From Phlegmacium glaucopus (lineage: Eukaryota; Basidiomycota; Agaricomycetes; Agaricales; Cortinariaceae), in NCBI GenBank assembly GCA_015039465.1, contig MU130523.1:5010-16548 (forward strand): a DNA stretch of 11,539 nt, in the 5' to 3' direction. Position numbers and translations under genes: made by a program. Of the stretch, positions 1 to 7,647 are shown piece by piece. Position 1 is the first letter of the stretch. Every line of letters begins with the position of its first letter. The notes beneath the pieces were generated by a model. It had not been told where the DNA came from. It worked only from the letters and a program-made list of their open reading frames with translations, and made no database searches.

Positions 1-100
1 GTGTGACAATGTAAGGCAATATGTAATGAGGCCAGGCTGAGGCTGCCTCAACCAAGGCCATCAGACATGAGGAAAGGTCACGAGAGGGAACAGAGACCAA

Positions 101-208
101 GATGAGGTGGATGTAGGCTGAGACTCTGAAAAGGCATAGTAAGGCTGAGAAGACTGTAGAGAGGTTTGAGTAATGGTGTAGAAATGGTGGTGGTGATAAG
201 AAACAGTA
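101..208 (+). repeat. Left arm of 108-bp imperfect inverted repeat
   Basis: This arm is an imperfect reverse complement of 1391-1498. The best-matched core reads GAGGTTTGAGTAATGGTG here and GAGGTTTGGGTAATGGTG in the other arm, followed on both sides by GTGATAAGAAACAGTA. The outer part also pairs, for example GGCATAGTAAGG against GGCACAGTAAGG. About 1.18 kb separates the arms. I found no clear target duplication beyond them, so the ends of any element are not fixed. Confidence 0.7.
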
Positions 209-250
209 ACAATTCAAACTTTGTTCCTTCAGTGCAGCCTCAATGAGGTC

Positions 251-295
251 TTGTCTACCTTGTCTGCCTTGTCTACCTTGTCTACCTTGTCTACC
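251..295 (+). repeat. Tandem array of 9-bp unit TTGTCTACC
   Basis: Five head-to-tail copies of TTGTCTACC are present; the second copy reads TTGTCTGCC. The array lies just inside the left inverted arm. It is consistent with a minisatellite or a subterminal repeat of a mobile element. Confidence 0.85.
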
Positions 296-357
296 ACTAT
301 CCTGGGTCCTCTACAGATCCCTACATTTGTGTGGTAAAAACGTCAAAGTGTTGGAAG

Positions 358-520
358 CGTCATATGAGCGTCTACGAGCGTCTACGAGTGTATAGTAACG
401 CCTATGAACGTCTAGTAGCGTCCAGTAGTGTCTAGTAGCGTCTAGTAACGTGTATGAGCGTCTAGTAGCGTCTTATGAGCGTCTAGTAACGTCTATGAAC
501 GTCAGTAGTGGTTGTAAGCG
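358..520 (+). repeat. Degenerate tandem array of 10-bp unit near GCGTCTAGTA
   Basis: About sixteen degenerate copies of a 10-bp unit close to GCGTCTAGTA run through this stretch, with variants such as ACGTCTATGA and GTGTCTAGTA. Phase is kept over most of the array, with a one-base slip near 471. Open frames over it are products of the repeat, not genes. Confidence 0.8.
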
Positions 521-1390
521 TAATAGTAAGTGTCAATGGTCGTCAAGAGTGTTAGAAATTTGTGTGAAGGTTGTTTCCAGTGAGTCCACTGACATAATGA
601 GTAGTGGAAATAAAAATAGAACAGAGGTAAATAAACCGAGAATAGAGGATACAAAGTAAGGGTTTTATGGCCTGGGTACACTGAGGCGAAATTGGGTGTA
701 AAATGTAAGGACAAAGTGGAAAGGCGTGAATCGATAACGATCAATGATATAATAATCGTCATCGTTCATTCCATTGTTCCCTCTCTCCTCTCTGCCTGTT
801 TAATGGTGTCAAAACTAGGGTGGAAACCTTGTAGCATGATTCGATGTGAACGTGAGGGGTTTTTAGTAGGACGTTTGAAGCGAAAAAGACGCGTAATAGA
901 GCGTGAAATTTCGTTTGGAAGCGTGGAGTAGTTTGGAGTGATAGTGGATGACTTCTCTTGATGTAGTTGGGGTGCTTGATGCATGATGTACGCCAGACTG
1001 GGGTGGCGTCCATGTAGTTGCCTTACCTTCGTCCTGTGTCATAGGGCTTCTTTTCTTTGGTCTTTCCTTGGCCTTATCATTGGGCCTTTCCTGCAACCGG
1101 AGTCGCACACACGACACGGCGGGTCGAGGATTCCACAGGACTAAAGCCTTGCCTTCTTCTTTCATTGTTCAGCCTTCTGGAGTCACTGAATCTCCTTCTT
1201 GTTCTCCTCATTTGATTCAACTATAAACTTGACTCCCTTTTGTATGTTCAAAGCTCATGAATTTATTTATTTCCTTATCGTTGGCTTTATATTTTCTATT
1301 TATATTCACGACGCAAGACGAGGGCCTTTCCAGGACGTAAGAACCCACTTATTAGGTACCGTCCATACTACTGACTACCACCCTTCCTAC

Positions 1391-1498
1391 TACTGTTTCT
1401 TATCACCATCACCACTTCTTCACCATTACCCAAACCTCATATCTGCCTCTTTGGCCTTACTGTGCCTCTTCAGAACCTCAACTTGTATCCTTCTCATC
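1391..1498 (-). repeat. Right arm of 108-bp imperfect inverted repeat
   Basis: Read on the minus strand this matches 101-208 along its length, with scattered substitutions. The shared 16-mer GTGATAAGAAACAGTA forms the inner end of both arms. Sequence inside and outside the arms does not pair obviously. Confidence 0.7.
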
Positions 1499-1804
1499 AA
1501 GCCCTATATTCAGCCAATACAACTATATATGGCTAGGACGTAAAAGAAGGTAGGGTGCATGTGATAAGTACGAGAATAGAAGCTGACATCTCACAATGTC
1601 ATCGGTGAAGTGTCAATTACTACAACAATAAGAGGGAGTCCGTAAAGGGTAGGATGGGGAATGCGGCAGGTGATACAATCATAGAGTGAAAGTGAAAGTA
1701 TGAGTAGCTAAATGTAACTAGGGGTGGACAGAATGAGTGTCCCCTAACAATAGGTCAACAAGTCTGAAAAGTATACACCTTATTGACCTATTAGCAATCC
1801 TGCG

Positions 1805-2723
1805 ATGCCTTCAAAATTTCCCAAAAATAAAACATTACCTGCAGAGTCCTGCCCACAATTTTTGTCACATCTCCTCAATCCAGCTCCTGATAGTGAGAAT
1901 GTGTCACCTAGTAATGATAACTTTGTACCAATGGTTGATCCTGTCTTGAAAATTATCAAAAATGAGACATTACCTGGAGAATCCCACCTGCAATCTTTGT
2001 CGCATCTCCTCAACCTGGCGCCTGATAGCAGCTCTCCTGTTGGACTTGTTCAAGCTTTCGAGGATGTGTCACCTAGCGACAACTTTGAACCGGTGGTTGG
2101 TCCTGTTGGGTTGGGATCTGTGTTGGCCATGATTGTGACTGCCCAACCCATAGTACCAAAAAAACCAAATTTGAAGGGTGGTAGTAGCGGCGGTGAGAAG
2201 AAGAAGCGCACTTCCCCCATTGATAATGAAGACATGCTCCCATGAAAAGGACCAAAACTGGACCAAGGTAACAACACATCAATGTCATTTCGACAAGGAC
2301 TTCCTATTGTGAAGTCAACTCTTTGGTCATGAATCCAGAATAGACACTTTCTTGTAGGCGACTTTGTGCAATCAACTGAACGAGATCTCAAATTTCACAA
2401 TAAAATCCTCAAACTTGACCCTAATTCAACAATCATTGATCTGAAAATGGTTCATCACTTCAAGTGTGGCAAGGAATTGAAAATGAAAGAATCATACAAT
2501 ACCAGGAACTTCAAGAACCATATAGAAATATGTAAAGGAACTCCAAAATCTCACAAACTCCCTGCTGTTTGTATGAAAACTATAGACACTTTTTTTGCAA
2601 AGGCAGCTCCAAGTTCCAATTTAAAGTCCACTACACCAATATCCAATACAACCTTTCCTTGCTTGGGTCTCCATGAGGCATCATACCCATTGATTGAGGC
2701 CTATCTCGAGTGTACTGGAGTGC
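1805..2723 (+). pseudogene. Transposase N-terminal segment with zinc-finger-like motif
   Basis: This is the first coding stretch of the transposase pseudogene, in a single frame apart from TGA stops at 2243 and 2330. Residues 10 to about 100 are low-complexity, rich in Ser, Pro, Leu and Asp, and contain an internal duplication. A basic patch (GGEKKKR) precedes the first stop. After it, a Cys at 2465 (context FKCGKEL) and a His-x3-Cys at 2519-2533 (context KNHIEIC) form a BED- or C2H2-like zinc-finger signature. Only one upstream Cys is visible, so the finger may be incomplete. Such a domain would be expected to bind DNA at transposon ends. The frame runs directly into the 2724 insertion and resumes at 3673. 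Confidence 0.6.
1832..2110 (+). repeat. Internal 135-bp in-frame duplication
   Basis: Two diverged copies begin at 1832 and 1967, exactly 135 bp (45 codons) apart. Both encode T-L-P-x-E-S followed by L-S-H-L-L-N and A-P-D-S, then a V-S-P-S...N-F-x-P-V/M-V segment. The second copy has a short extra stretch (SPVGLVQAF region) before V-S-P-S. Retention of frame shows the duplication happened while the region was still coding. Confidence 0.8.
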
Positions 2724-2785
2724 ATCAGGAAAAATGATTTTGGCCCTAGGTAGCCTTGGGTAATTTGTTAGTATCACATCACTAC

Positions 2786-2836
2786 TCAGGACATCCCAGG
2801 ACATCCCAGGACACCCCAGGACACCTCAGGACATCC
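2786..2836 (+). repeat. Left subterminal array, 10-bp unit ACATCCCAGG
   Basis: About five head-to-tail 10-bp units (ACATCCCAGG, ACACCCCAGG, ACACCTCAGG) lie 60 bp inside the left end of the 945-bp element. Related GGACA/CCCAGGACA motifs recur near the right end at about 3617-3643. Such subterminal repeats are typical transposase-binding regions of DNA transposons, although binding here is inference. Confidence 0.8.
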
Positions 2837-3331
2837 TAGAGCAGCACAGGTAAAATTTTGAGTGTCACTCATTTTCTCAGGACACCTTTAGTGTATCCTG
2901 GTGCATTGACCATCTGGACCAAATCACATCAGGAGGCCCTGGGAGTCCCTTAGAATTTATGAATTTTGCTAGAAAATCTTTAACCGCCGTGTCCAGGAAA
3001 AGTATTTTGCAGTTTTCTCAATAAGGAGAGCTGCTATTAATATAATTTAAACATATTCAGGGTCCTAAAACAATTCTCTACCATCTTTAAAAAATTTCCT
3101 TTTTTGGAATTTATGTAATCTACCCTGACCCAGCACCATATGCTTGAAATCATGCTTATCTGTGATCATGTGACCAATGGTCTGTGCGCCATCCAAAAGA
3201 TATATAAACCACCCACAATTTTGTTTTCTTATTTCCTACTTCCCCAGTATTATACTAGTATATTTATGTATCACTATTTTATTATTATTTTATTACTAGT
3301 ACTATATATGATGTTTAGAATAATTGAATAT

Positions 3332-3357
3332 AATTTTATTATTATTATTATTATTCT
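3332..3357 (+). repeat. ATT microsatellite
   Basis: A short run of TTA/ATT triplets lies in the AT-rich middle of the 945-bp element. The frames through it encode only Ile/Leu runs and are not genes. Confidence 0.85.
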
Positions 3358-3424
3358 GTTGTGTGAGACCATTCAAATATCTGGTTTATATATGTTTTCT
3401 AGCATCAGATCCAAAGGGACTAAG

Positions 3425-3540
3425 GCTGCCTCAGGATGCTCTCAGGTTGCCTCAGGATGCTCTCAGGTTGCCTCAGGTTGCCTCAGGTTGCCTCAGGTTG
3501 CTCTCAGGTTGCCTCAGGTTGCTCTCAGGTTGCCCCAGGA
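3425..3540 (+). repeat. Right subterminal array, 10/12-bp unit around CTCAGGTTGC
   Basis: About ten units of CTCAGGTTGC occur here, interspersed with 12-bp forms carrying an extra CT (CTCTCAGGTTGC) and a GGATGC variant. The mix of 10- and 12-bp periods opens a spurious reading frame of repeated leucine, proline and glutamine. The array lies on the right-hand side of the 945-bp element, mirroring the left array in position but not in exact sequence. Confidence 0.85.
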
Positions 3541-3672
3541 CAGCCTAAGACTTTCCATACATAGGTAACTTGCACCCCAGGGCGACCTCTTGACCTGAGC
3601 GCCCTGAGCTGCCTGGGGCACCCCAGGACATTTCAGGACAGCCTAGGGCACAAGTCATTTTTCCTGATGTGC

Positions 3673-4071
3673 AAGGTGGGGGAGGCCCTTCCATCTCTTC
3701 TCTGGCTGCTGAGTCTTTGGGAAAAATACTGAAAGCTTTCCAACTCTCATAAACGGCAGGTTAAAATGGCTCAGCATCATGAATGGCTTTGGCACAATCA
3801 TTATATGGAAGGAGCAGTTTATTTGACCAAGTGTTCAAAACAAGCTTGATATAACCCTTTGACATCAACTGCTAAAACAACAGACTTGGCAGACCCTCAG
3901 CTATTACCATGTACAAATTGCAATGACCTTTTAAGTTTAAAGGTTTTCAAGAATGTACTTCAGAAGCCTCGCCCAGCTGATGAAAATTATAAGTACACCA
4001 ACAACAAGTATCGTAATGACCGACTGGCATCTCTTTTTGGATGTTGCAAGGGACTTTGTGAGATCATCGAG
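3673..4071 (+). pseudogene. Transposase segment after the first insertion (Cys pair, broken)
   Basis: Coding resumes directly after the second GTGC with Q-G-G-G-G-P-S-I-S-S-L. Near 3745 the frame shifts: the downstream frame from 3748 (HKRQVKMAQHHEW) continues the protein through a TGA at 3847. A C-x2-C pair at 3910-3921 (context LPCTNCNDLL) may bind metal. The segment continues through Y-K-Y-T-N-N-K-Y-R-N to GAG at 4069, where a GTGAGT donor follows. No acceptor restores the next frame cleanly; the following coding frame, open from 4127 (DKSNSPLIWY), is preceded by a TAG at 4124. The 4072-4127 junction is therefore unresolved. Confidence 0.6.
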
Positions 4072-4374
4072 GTGAGTGTAGTGGCTGATATTTATCATGG
4101 ATGTTGCAGCTGATCAGCTTCAATAGGATAAATCCAATAGTCCACTGATTTGGTATTGTAAAGGAGTTGCCTCTGGAAAATATAAAGGTGATGATATATT
4201 CGGGCTCCTGCTCCAAGCAGTTGTTGTCAAAAGAGAGAAGGAGGCTCAAAATATTGGCATGCAAAACTTTAAATATGTGCCTGACCTAGTCAAATTTGCG
4301 CATGTCATACTAGCCCAAAGGCCTATAAATGCTCTTAGAGAGTTTCTTCCACAGCCCAATCCATGCACTCTCAA

Positions 4375-4427
4375 GTACAATTTTTAAATTTTAAACATTT
4401 AAGACATTATTTTGACATCACTTGCAG
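4375..4427 (+). other. Intron in the transposase pseudogene (53 bp)
   Basis: Donor GTACAA and acceptor CTTGCAG. Splicing joins codon AA|G in frame between T-L and L-H-R-S-H-Q, where the unspliced frame reads an AT-rich non-conserved stretch. Confidence 0.65.
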
Positions 4428-4698
4428 GTTACATCGATCTCATCAATGTCAATTTGCAATAGGAATCCAAGAGCAAACCTTTTCCTTGGTTATACAAAAG
4501 TTAAATCAATTACAGTACAATGGTCCTGTCACTCTCAGTTGCGATGATACAAAACTACTTGCTTCTCTCTGCCCATAATATGATCAAGATTGTGAGGGAT
4601 ATTTATTGATAGGGCATGTTGGACAGCCACTGCAGTTACTTGACCATGAAGCATTTCAACTTGTGGTGAACTAGAACAACCTAAAAAAAGCAACAAAG

Positions 4699-4762
4699 GT
4701 TTGTAAAATTATATTGTTGAATAATTCTAATACTATATTAATTTAATTCATCTGCCATCTAG
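4699..4762 (+). other. Intron in the transposase pseudogene (64 bp)
   Basis: Donor GTTTGT and acceptor ATCTAG, with CTAAT about 32 bp before the acceptor. It falls between ACA-AAG and CTT-CGT and restores the frame reading L-R-L-W-C-I-Q-V-P-L-P. Confidence 0.7.
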
Positions 4763-4987
4763 CTTCGTTTATGGTGTATTCAGGTCCCACTTCCCAAAAT
4801 ACCAACCATCATTGTAGCTGCTGAATCAATCCCTGAGAATCTTTGTGCAGAAGATCTTCTGGAATATCTATGGGAGATTATCTCTGGCTTTCTTGCTTGA
4901 GGCGTTAAAATTTCCTCATATGCTGCTGATGGAAGCAATGTTGAATGTGCTACCCAGCATCTACTTGAAGAACATGCCACTTCTACT

Positions 4988-5556
4988 GTGAGGATTAGTG
5001 TTTAAAAGTCCGGTCCAGTCCGGTTTTTTGACCCTCAGGGCCTTTAACCAAGACCATAACCGGTCCACCTCGGTCCTAGGACCAAAAAAGACTGGATTGG
5101 ACCGCTTCAGACCGGTTTACATCGGTTTTTTTCGGTCCTAGGACTGGTCCTGGTCCTAACTGGTCTTAATCAGTTTGTAACCAGTTTTCTGCACACAAAT
5201 ATATATTTTTGTATCATAAATGGTTTTTTAGTTTAATAATAGCTTCCGAACGAGCCCATGAACGCTAAATTCCGTTACGATTTGGATTTTCTACAGTAAT
5301 ATTAGTAAAATGCCTTATTTTAGCGAATATTGTAAACTATTTTACAGATCTATTTATTTCTCAGCCAGTTTTTATTGGAGTTTTATGATCTTGGGCTCGT
5401 TGGAAAGGGGTAAATTAGGGCTACCCGTTTGCCAGTTTAAACCGGTCTAAACCTCAAAAGACCGGTCAATCGAGACCAGTCTTTTTCTGGTCTAGTCCGG
5501 TCTGGTTACAGTCTTTTTCCGGTCTCGTAACCGGACCTTCAAACACTAGTGAGGAT
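4988..5556. mobile_element. 553-bp hAT-type MITE (4996-5548) with 8-bp target duplication
   Basis: The element runs from 4996 to 5548. Its left terminus TAGTGTTTAAAAGTCCGGT matches the complement of its right terminus, TAGTGTTTGAAGGTCCGGT, at 17 of 19 positions. It is flanked by GTGAGGAT at 4988-4995 and GTGAGGAT at 5549-5556, a perfect 8-bp duplication. Eight-base duplications and termini fitting YARNG are hallmarks of hAT elements. There is no coding capacity. Multiple CCGGT/GGTC motifs crowd both subterminal regions, as expected for transposase-binding repeats, and an internal imperfect palindrome pairs 5244-5260 with 5390-5405. Removing it with one target copy restores the host codons V-R-I-A. 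Its CpG content is far higher than its flanks, which suggests a comparatively recent insertion. Confidence 0.88.
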
Positions 5557-6685
5557 TGCCATCAAATATCCCTATAATAGACGTGGTGCAAAGGACTTCG
5601 TTATCAAGATACCATTCTTTGGAAATCAACCTATTGCAACTATCCAAGACCCCAAGCATCTGCTCAAGACCTTCCAAAACAATCTCTTTTCTGGTGCTAG
5701 ACTTCTCACATTTCCCACAGATGTTGCTGTATTTTCACAAGTCTGTAAAATTGCAGCTGCCCCAGACTCACCTATTTACACCCACAATGTTCAGAAATTA
5801 GATCAACAGGATGATAATGCCACCACTCGATTATTTTCAGGGGCAACTTTAGAATGGCTTTCAAAAAACCATCCAGAGCACCTTGGTCTCATCATTTTTC
5901 TCTTCATTTGTGGTGAGGTCATAAATGCTTACCAAAACCGTTCACTTTCACTGTCTGCCCATGTACAGCTTATCCTCTGTGCTCATTTCTTTATTGAACT
6001 CTGGGAAATTTTTCTGGAGCTCTCAAAGTACCCAAAATCAAGACATTATGTGTTGCCTCAGTGTGCTGACATCACATGTACTCTCATCCATGGATTCCTT
6101 CAAGTTGTCATCATTTATTGTGACTATTCTGGAGGCATTCAGCCTCTTCTTCCTTGGTTGTTATCCACTGAAGTCATCGAACACATTTTTGGCTTATGTC
6201 GGCTGATCATCAAAGATTTTACAATGCTTGACTTTTATTACATGGTCCTGAAGCTTTTCATCAAGTTGCAACAGGCTGTACTATCTTCAAAATTCTCTGA
6301 TGGAAAGGCAAGAGCAAGTGGATACAACCACACATATACAGATACACGTGGCATTGACATCCAAGCTCTCTCAACTTACCCAACTAACAGTGATATTAAT
6401 GACATCGCTGTCTGTACATATGGAGAAGCTGAGTCGCTTTTTGCACTACCAGGAGTGACAGCATCCAATCTCGAAGCAGCCACTCCAGATCGCCTCCCCA
6501 GCATCCGAACTTGGTTCAATGACTATGTCGATCAGCTGTTTCAAGGCCATGACTTGAAGTCAAGCAATGACAACGACTCAGATATTGGTAGTGACACTGA
6601 CAGTGATGGCTTAGATGACTATCAATTGGCACTAGATCTCCTTGAAGACGCTGATGATGACCTGCCTCGAGCCCAAGAACAATGA
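5549..6685 (+). pseudogene. Transposase catalytic core with second Asp and Glu
   Basis: This 378-codon open stretch is the best-preserved part of the transposase. It is opened only by the target duplication's GTG and is really the continuation of the frame interrupted at 4995. It contains IQDPKHLLKTF (Asp codon 5648, His 5657), the QNNLFSGARLL block, and EVIEHIFGLCR (Glu codon 6179) followed by IKDFTMLDFYYM. These contexts correspond to the second Asp and the Glu of the DDE triad in P/THAP9-like transposases. An Asp/Ser-rich acidic tail (about 6570-6665) precedes the TGA at 6683. Only 16 CpG occur in 1137 bp. Several positions where relatives, as I recall them, carry Arg show Cys or Gln here, consistent with CpG transitions. 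Confidence 0.75.
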
Positions 6686-6905
6686 CTTGACAGATCGACA
6701 GGCCATTCTCAAGGGATTTTCCAATATTATTTGAGAGCAAGGAGAGAAAGGTGTAGGCACAGGCGCAGATCAACTTCACCGGTGGACAGAGAGAAATCCA
6801 GCGCCTGGTGGAAGGATAGGTGAGATAGATGGGGTTGAAGCACCAGAACTAACTGCTGGAAATTCTGCCAACGCGGTAGTAGTTGCTAATGCAAACATGA
6901 AGAAA

Positions 6906-6956
6906 GTATATGCATGTAATCAAGCATTTATGACAGTTTTTAATGCTATTTCCTAG
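6906..6956 (+). other. Intron in the transposase pseudogene (51 bp)
   Basis: Donor GTATAT and acceptor TTCCTAG. Exons read N-M-K-K before it and A-L-K-R after it, with no codon split. Confidence 0.6.
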
Positions 6957-7125
6957 GCCTTGAAACGATGTTTGGAAGTTTTCAAGAAATTTGGCTTGCC
7001 TGATGCCCTTGGAGATGGCTGTATCACCACATTGACTCTGCTGTGCATAGCTGGAGAGACTTCAAGTCACGGAGGGTATGGGATTGCACTTTCACCAACT
7101 CTCAATCAGTTTATTGTCTGCAAAG

Positions 7126-7214
7126 GTTGGTCTCCTCTTACTTGAAGTCATTTATTGTTTTTGTTGATTCAGCCATTTATGTAAATCTAATAAAATCTAT
7201 ATATGCAAAGACAG
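7126..7214 (+). other. Intron in the transposase pseudogene (89 bp)
   Basis: Donor GTTGGT and acceptor AGACAG, with a CTAAT branch-point candidate about 25 bp before the acceptor. Splicing joins G|GT in frame and moves the reading to the frame that stays open to 7547. Confidence 0.6.
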
Positions 7215-7596
7215 GTGGTAAAAACGGATGGCACAGTGATGTAACAGACTCATCCAATATCATGGCTGTTTCATATATTGCCATGCAGGTCTTTGAGCAC
7301 CAACTCGGTGCTCAATTTTGTGCTACTCCACATGCTCAACCCCTTCCAGTTCTCCACTTCAATCATCTCCCACCCTCTGCTTTCCTATGTGCTCTCAAAC
7401 ATGCTCCGGAGGTGACTCCCTCCGGCCTCAAATTATCTTTGGATGACTGGAAACTGTTTAAGGAAATTAAGGACAATGGTAAGAAGGTCCTTGAAGCCTT
7501 GAAAGCTCTTGCAGGAAAGAAGAAGACCCCTGAAGAAGACGAGGAGTAGCTTACATCAGTAAACTCGGGGCCAGCTTACCGGCACCGGACAGCACC

Positions 7597-7647
7597 GGAC
7601 AGCACCATAGAACCATAGAAAAGGTTCTTTGGTTTATAGTGCTGTCC
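7597..7647. repeat. Imperfect palindrome (hairpin) with GGACAGCAC arms
   Basis: The left arm 7597-7620 (GGACAGCACCATAGAACC and on) pairs with the right arm 7625-7647, whose complement reads GGACAGCACTATAAACCAAA. The loop is about four bases. An extra direct copy of CACCGGACAG lies immediately upstream. It could be a fold-back remnant or the terminus of an element. Confidence 0.7.

Larger units (their letters stand above)
1..1736. other. Gene-free, repeat-bearing left segment
   Basis: I see no convincing gene here. Open frames on both strands are short, lack recognisable motifs and lie over simple repeats. The longest minus-strand frame (863-1165, 100 codons) is basic and has no motif I recognise. 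What the stretch does hold is two tandem arrays of 9- and 10-bp units and a pair of long imperfect inverted arms, listed separately. These suggest a decayed non-autonomous element or fold-back sequence rather than genic DNA. Confidence 0.5.
2720..3672. mobile_element. 945-bp non-autonomous element with GTGC target duplication, in transposase gene
   Basis: The element spans 2724-3668 and is bounded by GTGC at 2720-2723 and again at 3669-3672. The left end reads ATCAGGAAAAATGA and the right end is its exact complement, TCATTTTTCCTGAT (14 bp). Slightly inside, GCCCTAGG is also present in inverted orientation near both ends. Removing the element and one GTGC rejoins the codons for T-G-V and Q-G-G-G-G in the same frame, so the insertion is precise. 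It carries no transposase; its contents are short-unit arrays near both ends and an AT-rich middle with an ATT microsatellite. An alternative reading gives ends CATCAGG with a 2-bp TG duplication. I cannot assign a superfamily. It holds only about 5 CpG. Confidence 0.75.
4127..4995 (+). pseudogene. Transposase central segment with first catalytic Asp and two introns
   Basis: Three coding pieces are joined by two introns. The first piece runs from 4127 to 4374 and contains GMQNFKY. The intron 4375-4427 (53 bp, GTACAA to TTGCAG) joins AA|G in frame to L-H-R-S-H-Q. The second piece, 4428-4698, carries the double Asp at 4543-4548 (LSCDDTK), the proposed first catalytic position. It is interrupted by TAA at 4576 and TAG at 4672. 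The intron 4699-4762 (64 bp) holds a CTAAT branch-point candidate and joins T-K to L-R-L-W. The third piece has a TGA at 4898, immediately before GVKISSYAADGS, and runs to the MITE at 4996. CpG is nearly absent across 4428-4995. Confidence 0.65.
1805..7549 (+). pseudogene. Decayed P-element/THAP9-like DDE transposase gene, split by two insertions
   Basis: One transposase gene can be followed across this whole span on the plus strand. The start is the ATG at 1805, which has an in-frame stop a few codons upstream; the end is the TAG at 7547. Four introns give in-frame joins: 4375-4427, 4699-4762, 6906-6956 and 7126-7214. Catalytic candidates are Asp codons at 4543-4548 (context SCDDTK), Asp at 5648 in a D-P-K-H-L-L-K-T-F motif, and Glu at 6179 in EHIFGLCR; their order and contexts fit the RNase-H fold of P-like transposases. 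In-frame stops lie at 2243, 2330, 3847, 4124, 4576, 4672, 4898 and 6732, with frame breaks near 3745, 4072-4127 and 6686. All eight stops could be single C-to-T changes in CGA, CAA or CAG codons. Insertions at 2724 and 4996 split it further. I could not find its terminal repeats. Family placement is by motif only; another RNase-H transposase family is possible. Confidence 0.72.
6686..7549 (+). pseudogene. Transposase C-terminal segment, two introns
   Basis: After a frame break near 6686 the protein continues in another frame (DRQAILKGFSN), crosses a TGA at 6732 (EQGEKGVGTGADQL follows), and reaches A-N-M-K-K at 6905. The intron 6906-6956 (51 bp, GTATAT to CCTAG) leads into ALKRCLEVFKKFGLPDALGD. 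The intron 7126-7214 (89 bp, GTTGGT to GACAG) contains CTAAT and splits the Gly codon of V-C-K-G-G-K-N-G-W. The last exon contains a Pro/His-rich stretch and ends in a lysine- and glutamate-rich tail (GKKKTPEEDEE) before TAG at 7547. I recognise no domain here. The consistent splice-restored frames argue that this is the genuine C-terminus of the same gene rather than a neighbour. Confidence 0.6.

Noticed and set aside
450..659. Short plus-strand frame over the 10-bp array
   Set aside because: Its N-terminal half is the translation of the tandem repeat.
863..1165. 100-codon minus-strand open frame
   Set aside because: No motif, no splice or promoter support, and it lies inside a gene-free repeat segment between inverted arms.
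2786..3540. CRISPR-like repeat arrays
   Set aside because: Units are 10-12 bp with no spacers; they are subterminal arrays of a eukaryotic DNA element.
3140..3568. Hydrophobic plus-strand frame suggesting a small membrane protein
   Set aside because: The hydrophobicity comes from AT-rich DNA and an ATT microsatellite, and the C-terminal half is a translated tandem array inside a mobile element.
4072..4109. 38-bp intron GTGAGT...TTGCAG in the transposase gene
   Set aside because: It is shorter than the other introns here and does not restore the downstream frame, so the junction is left unresolved.
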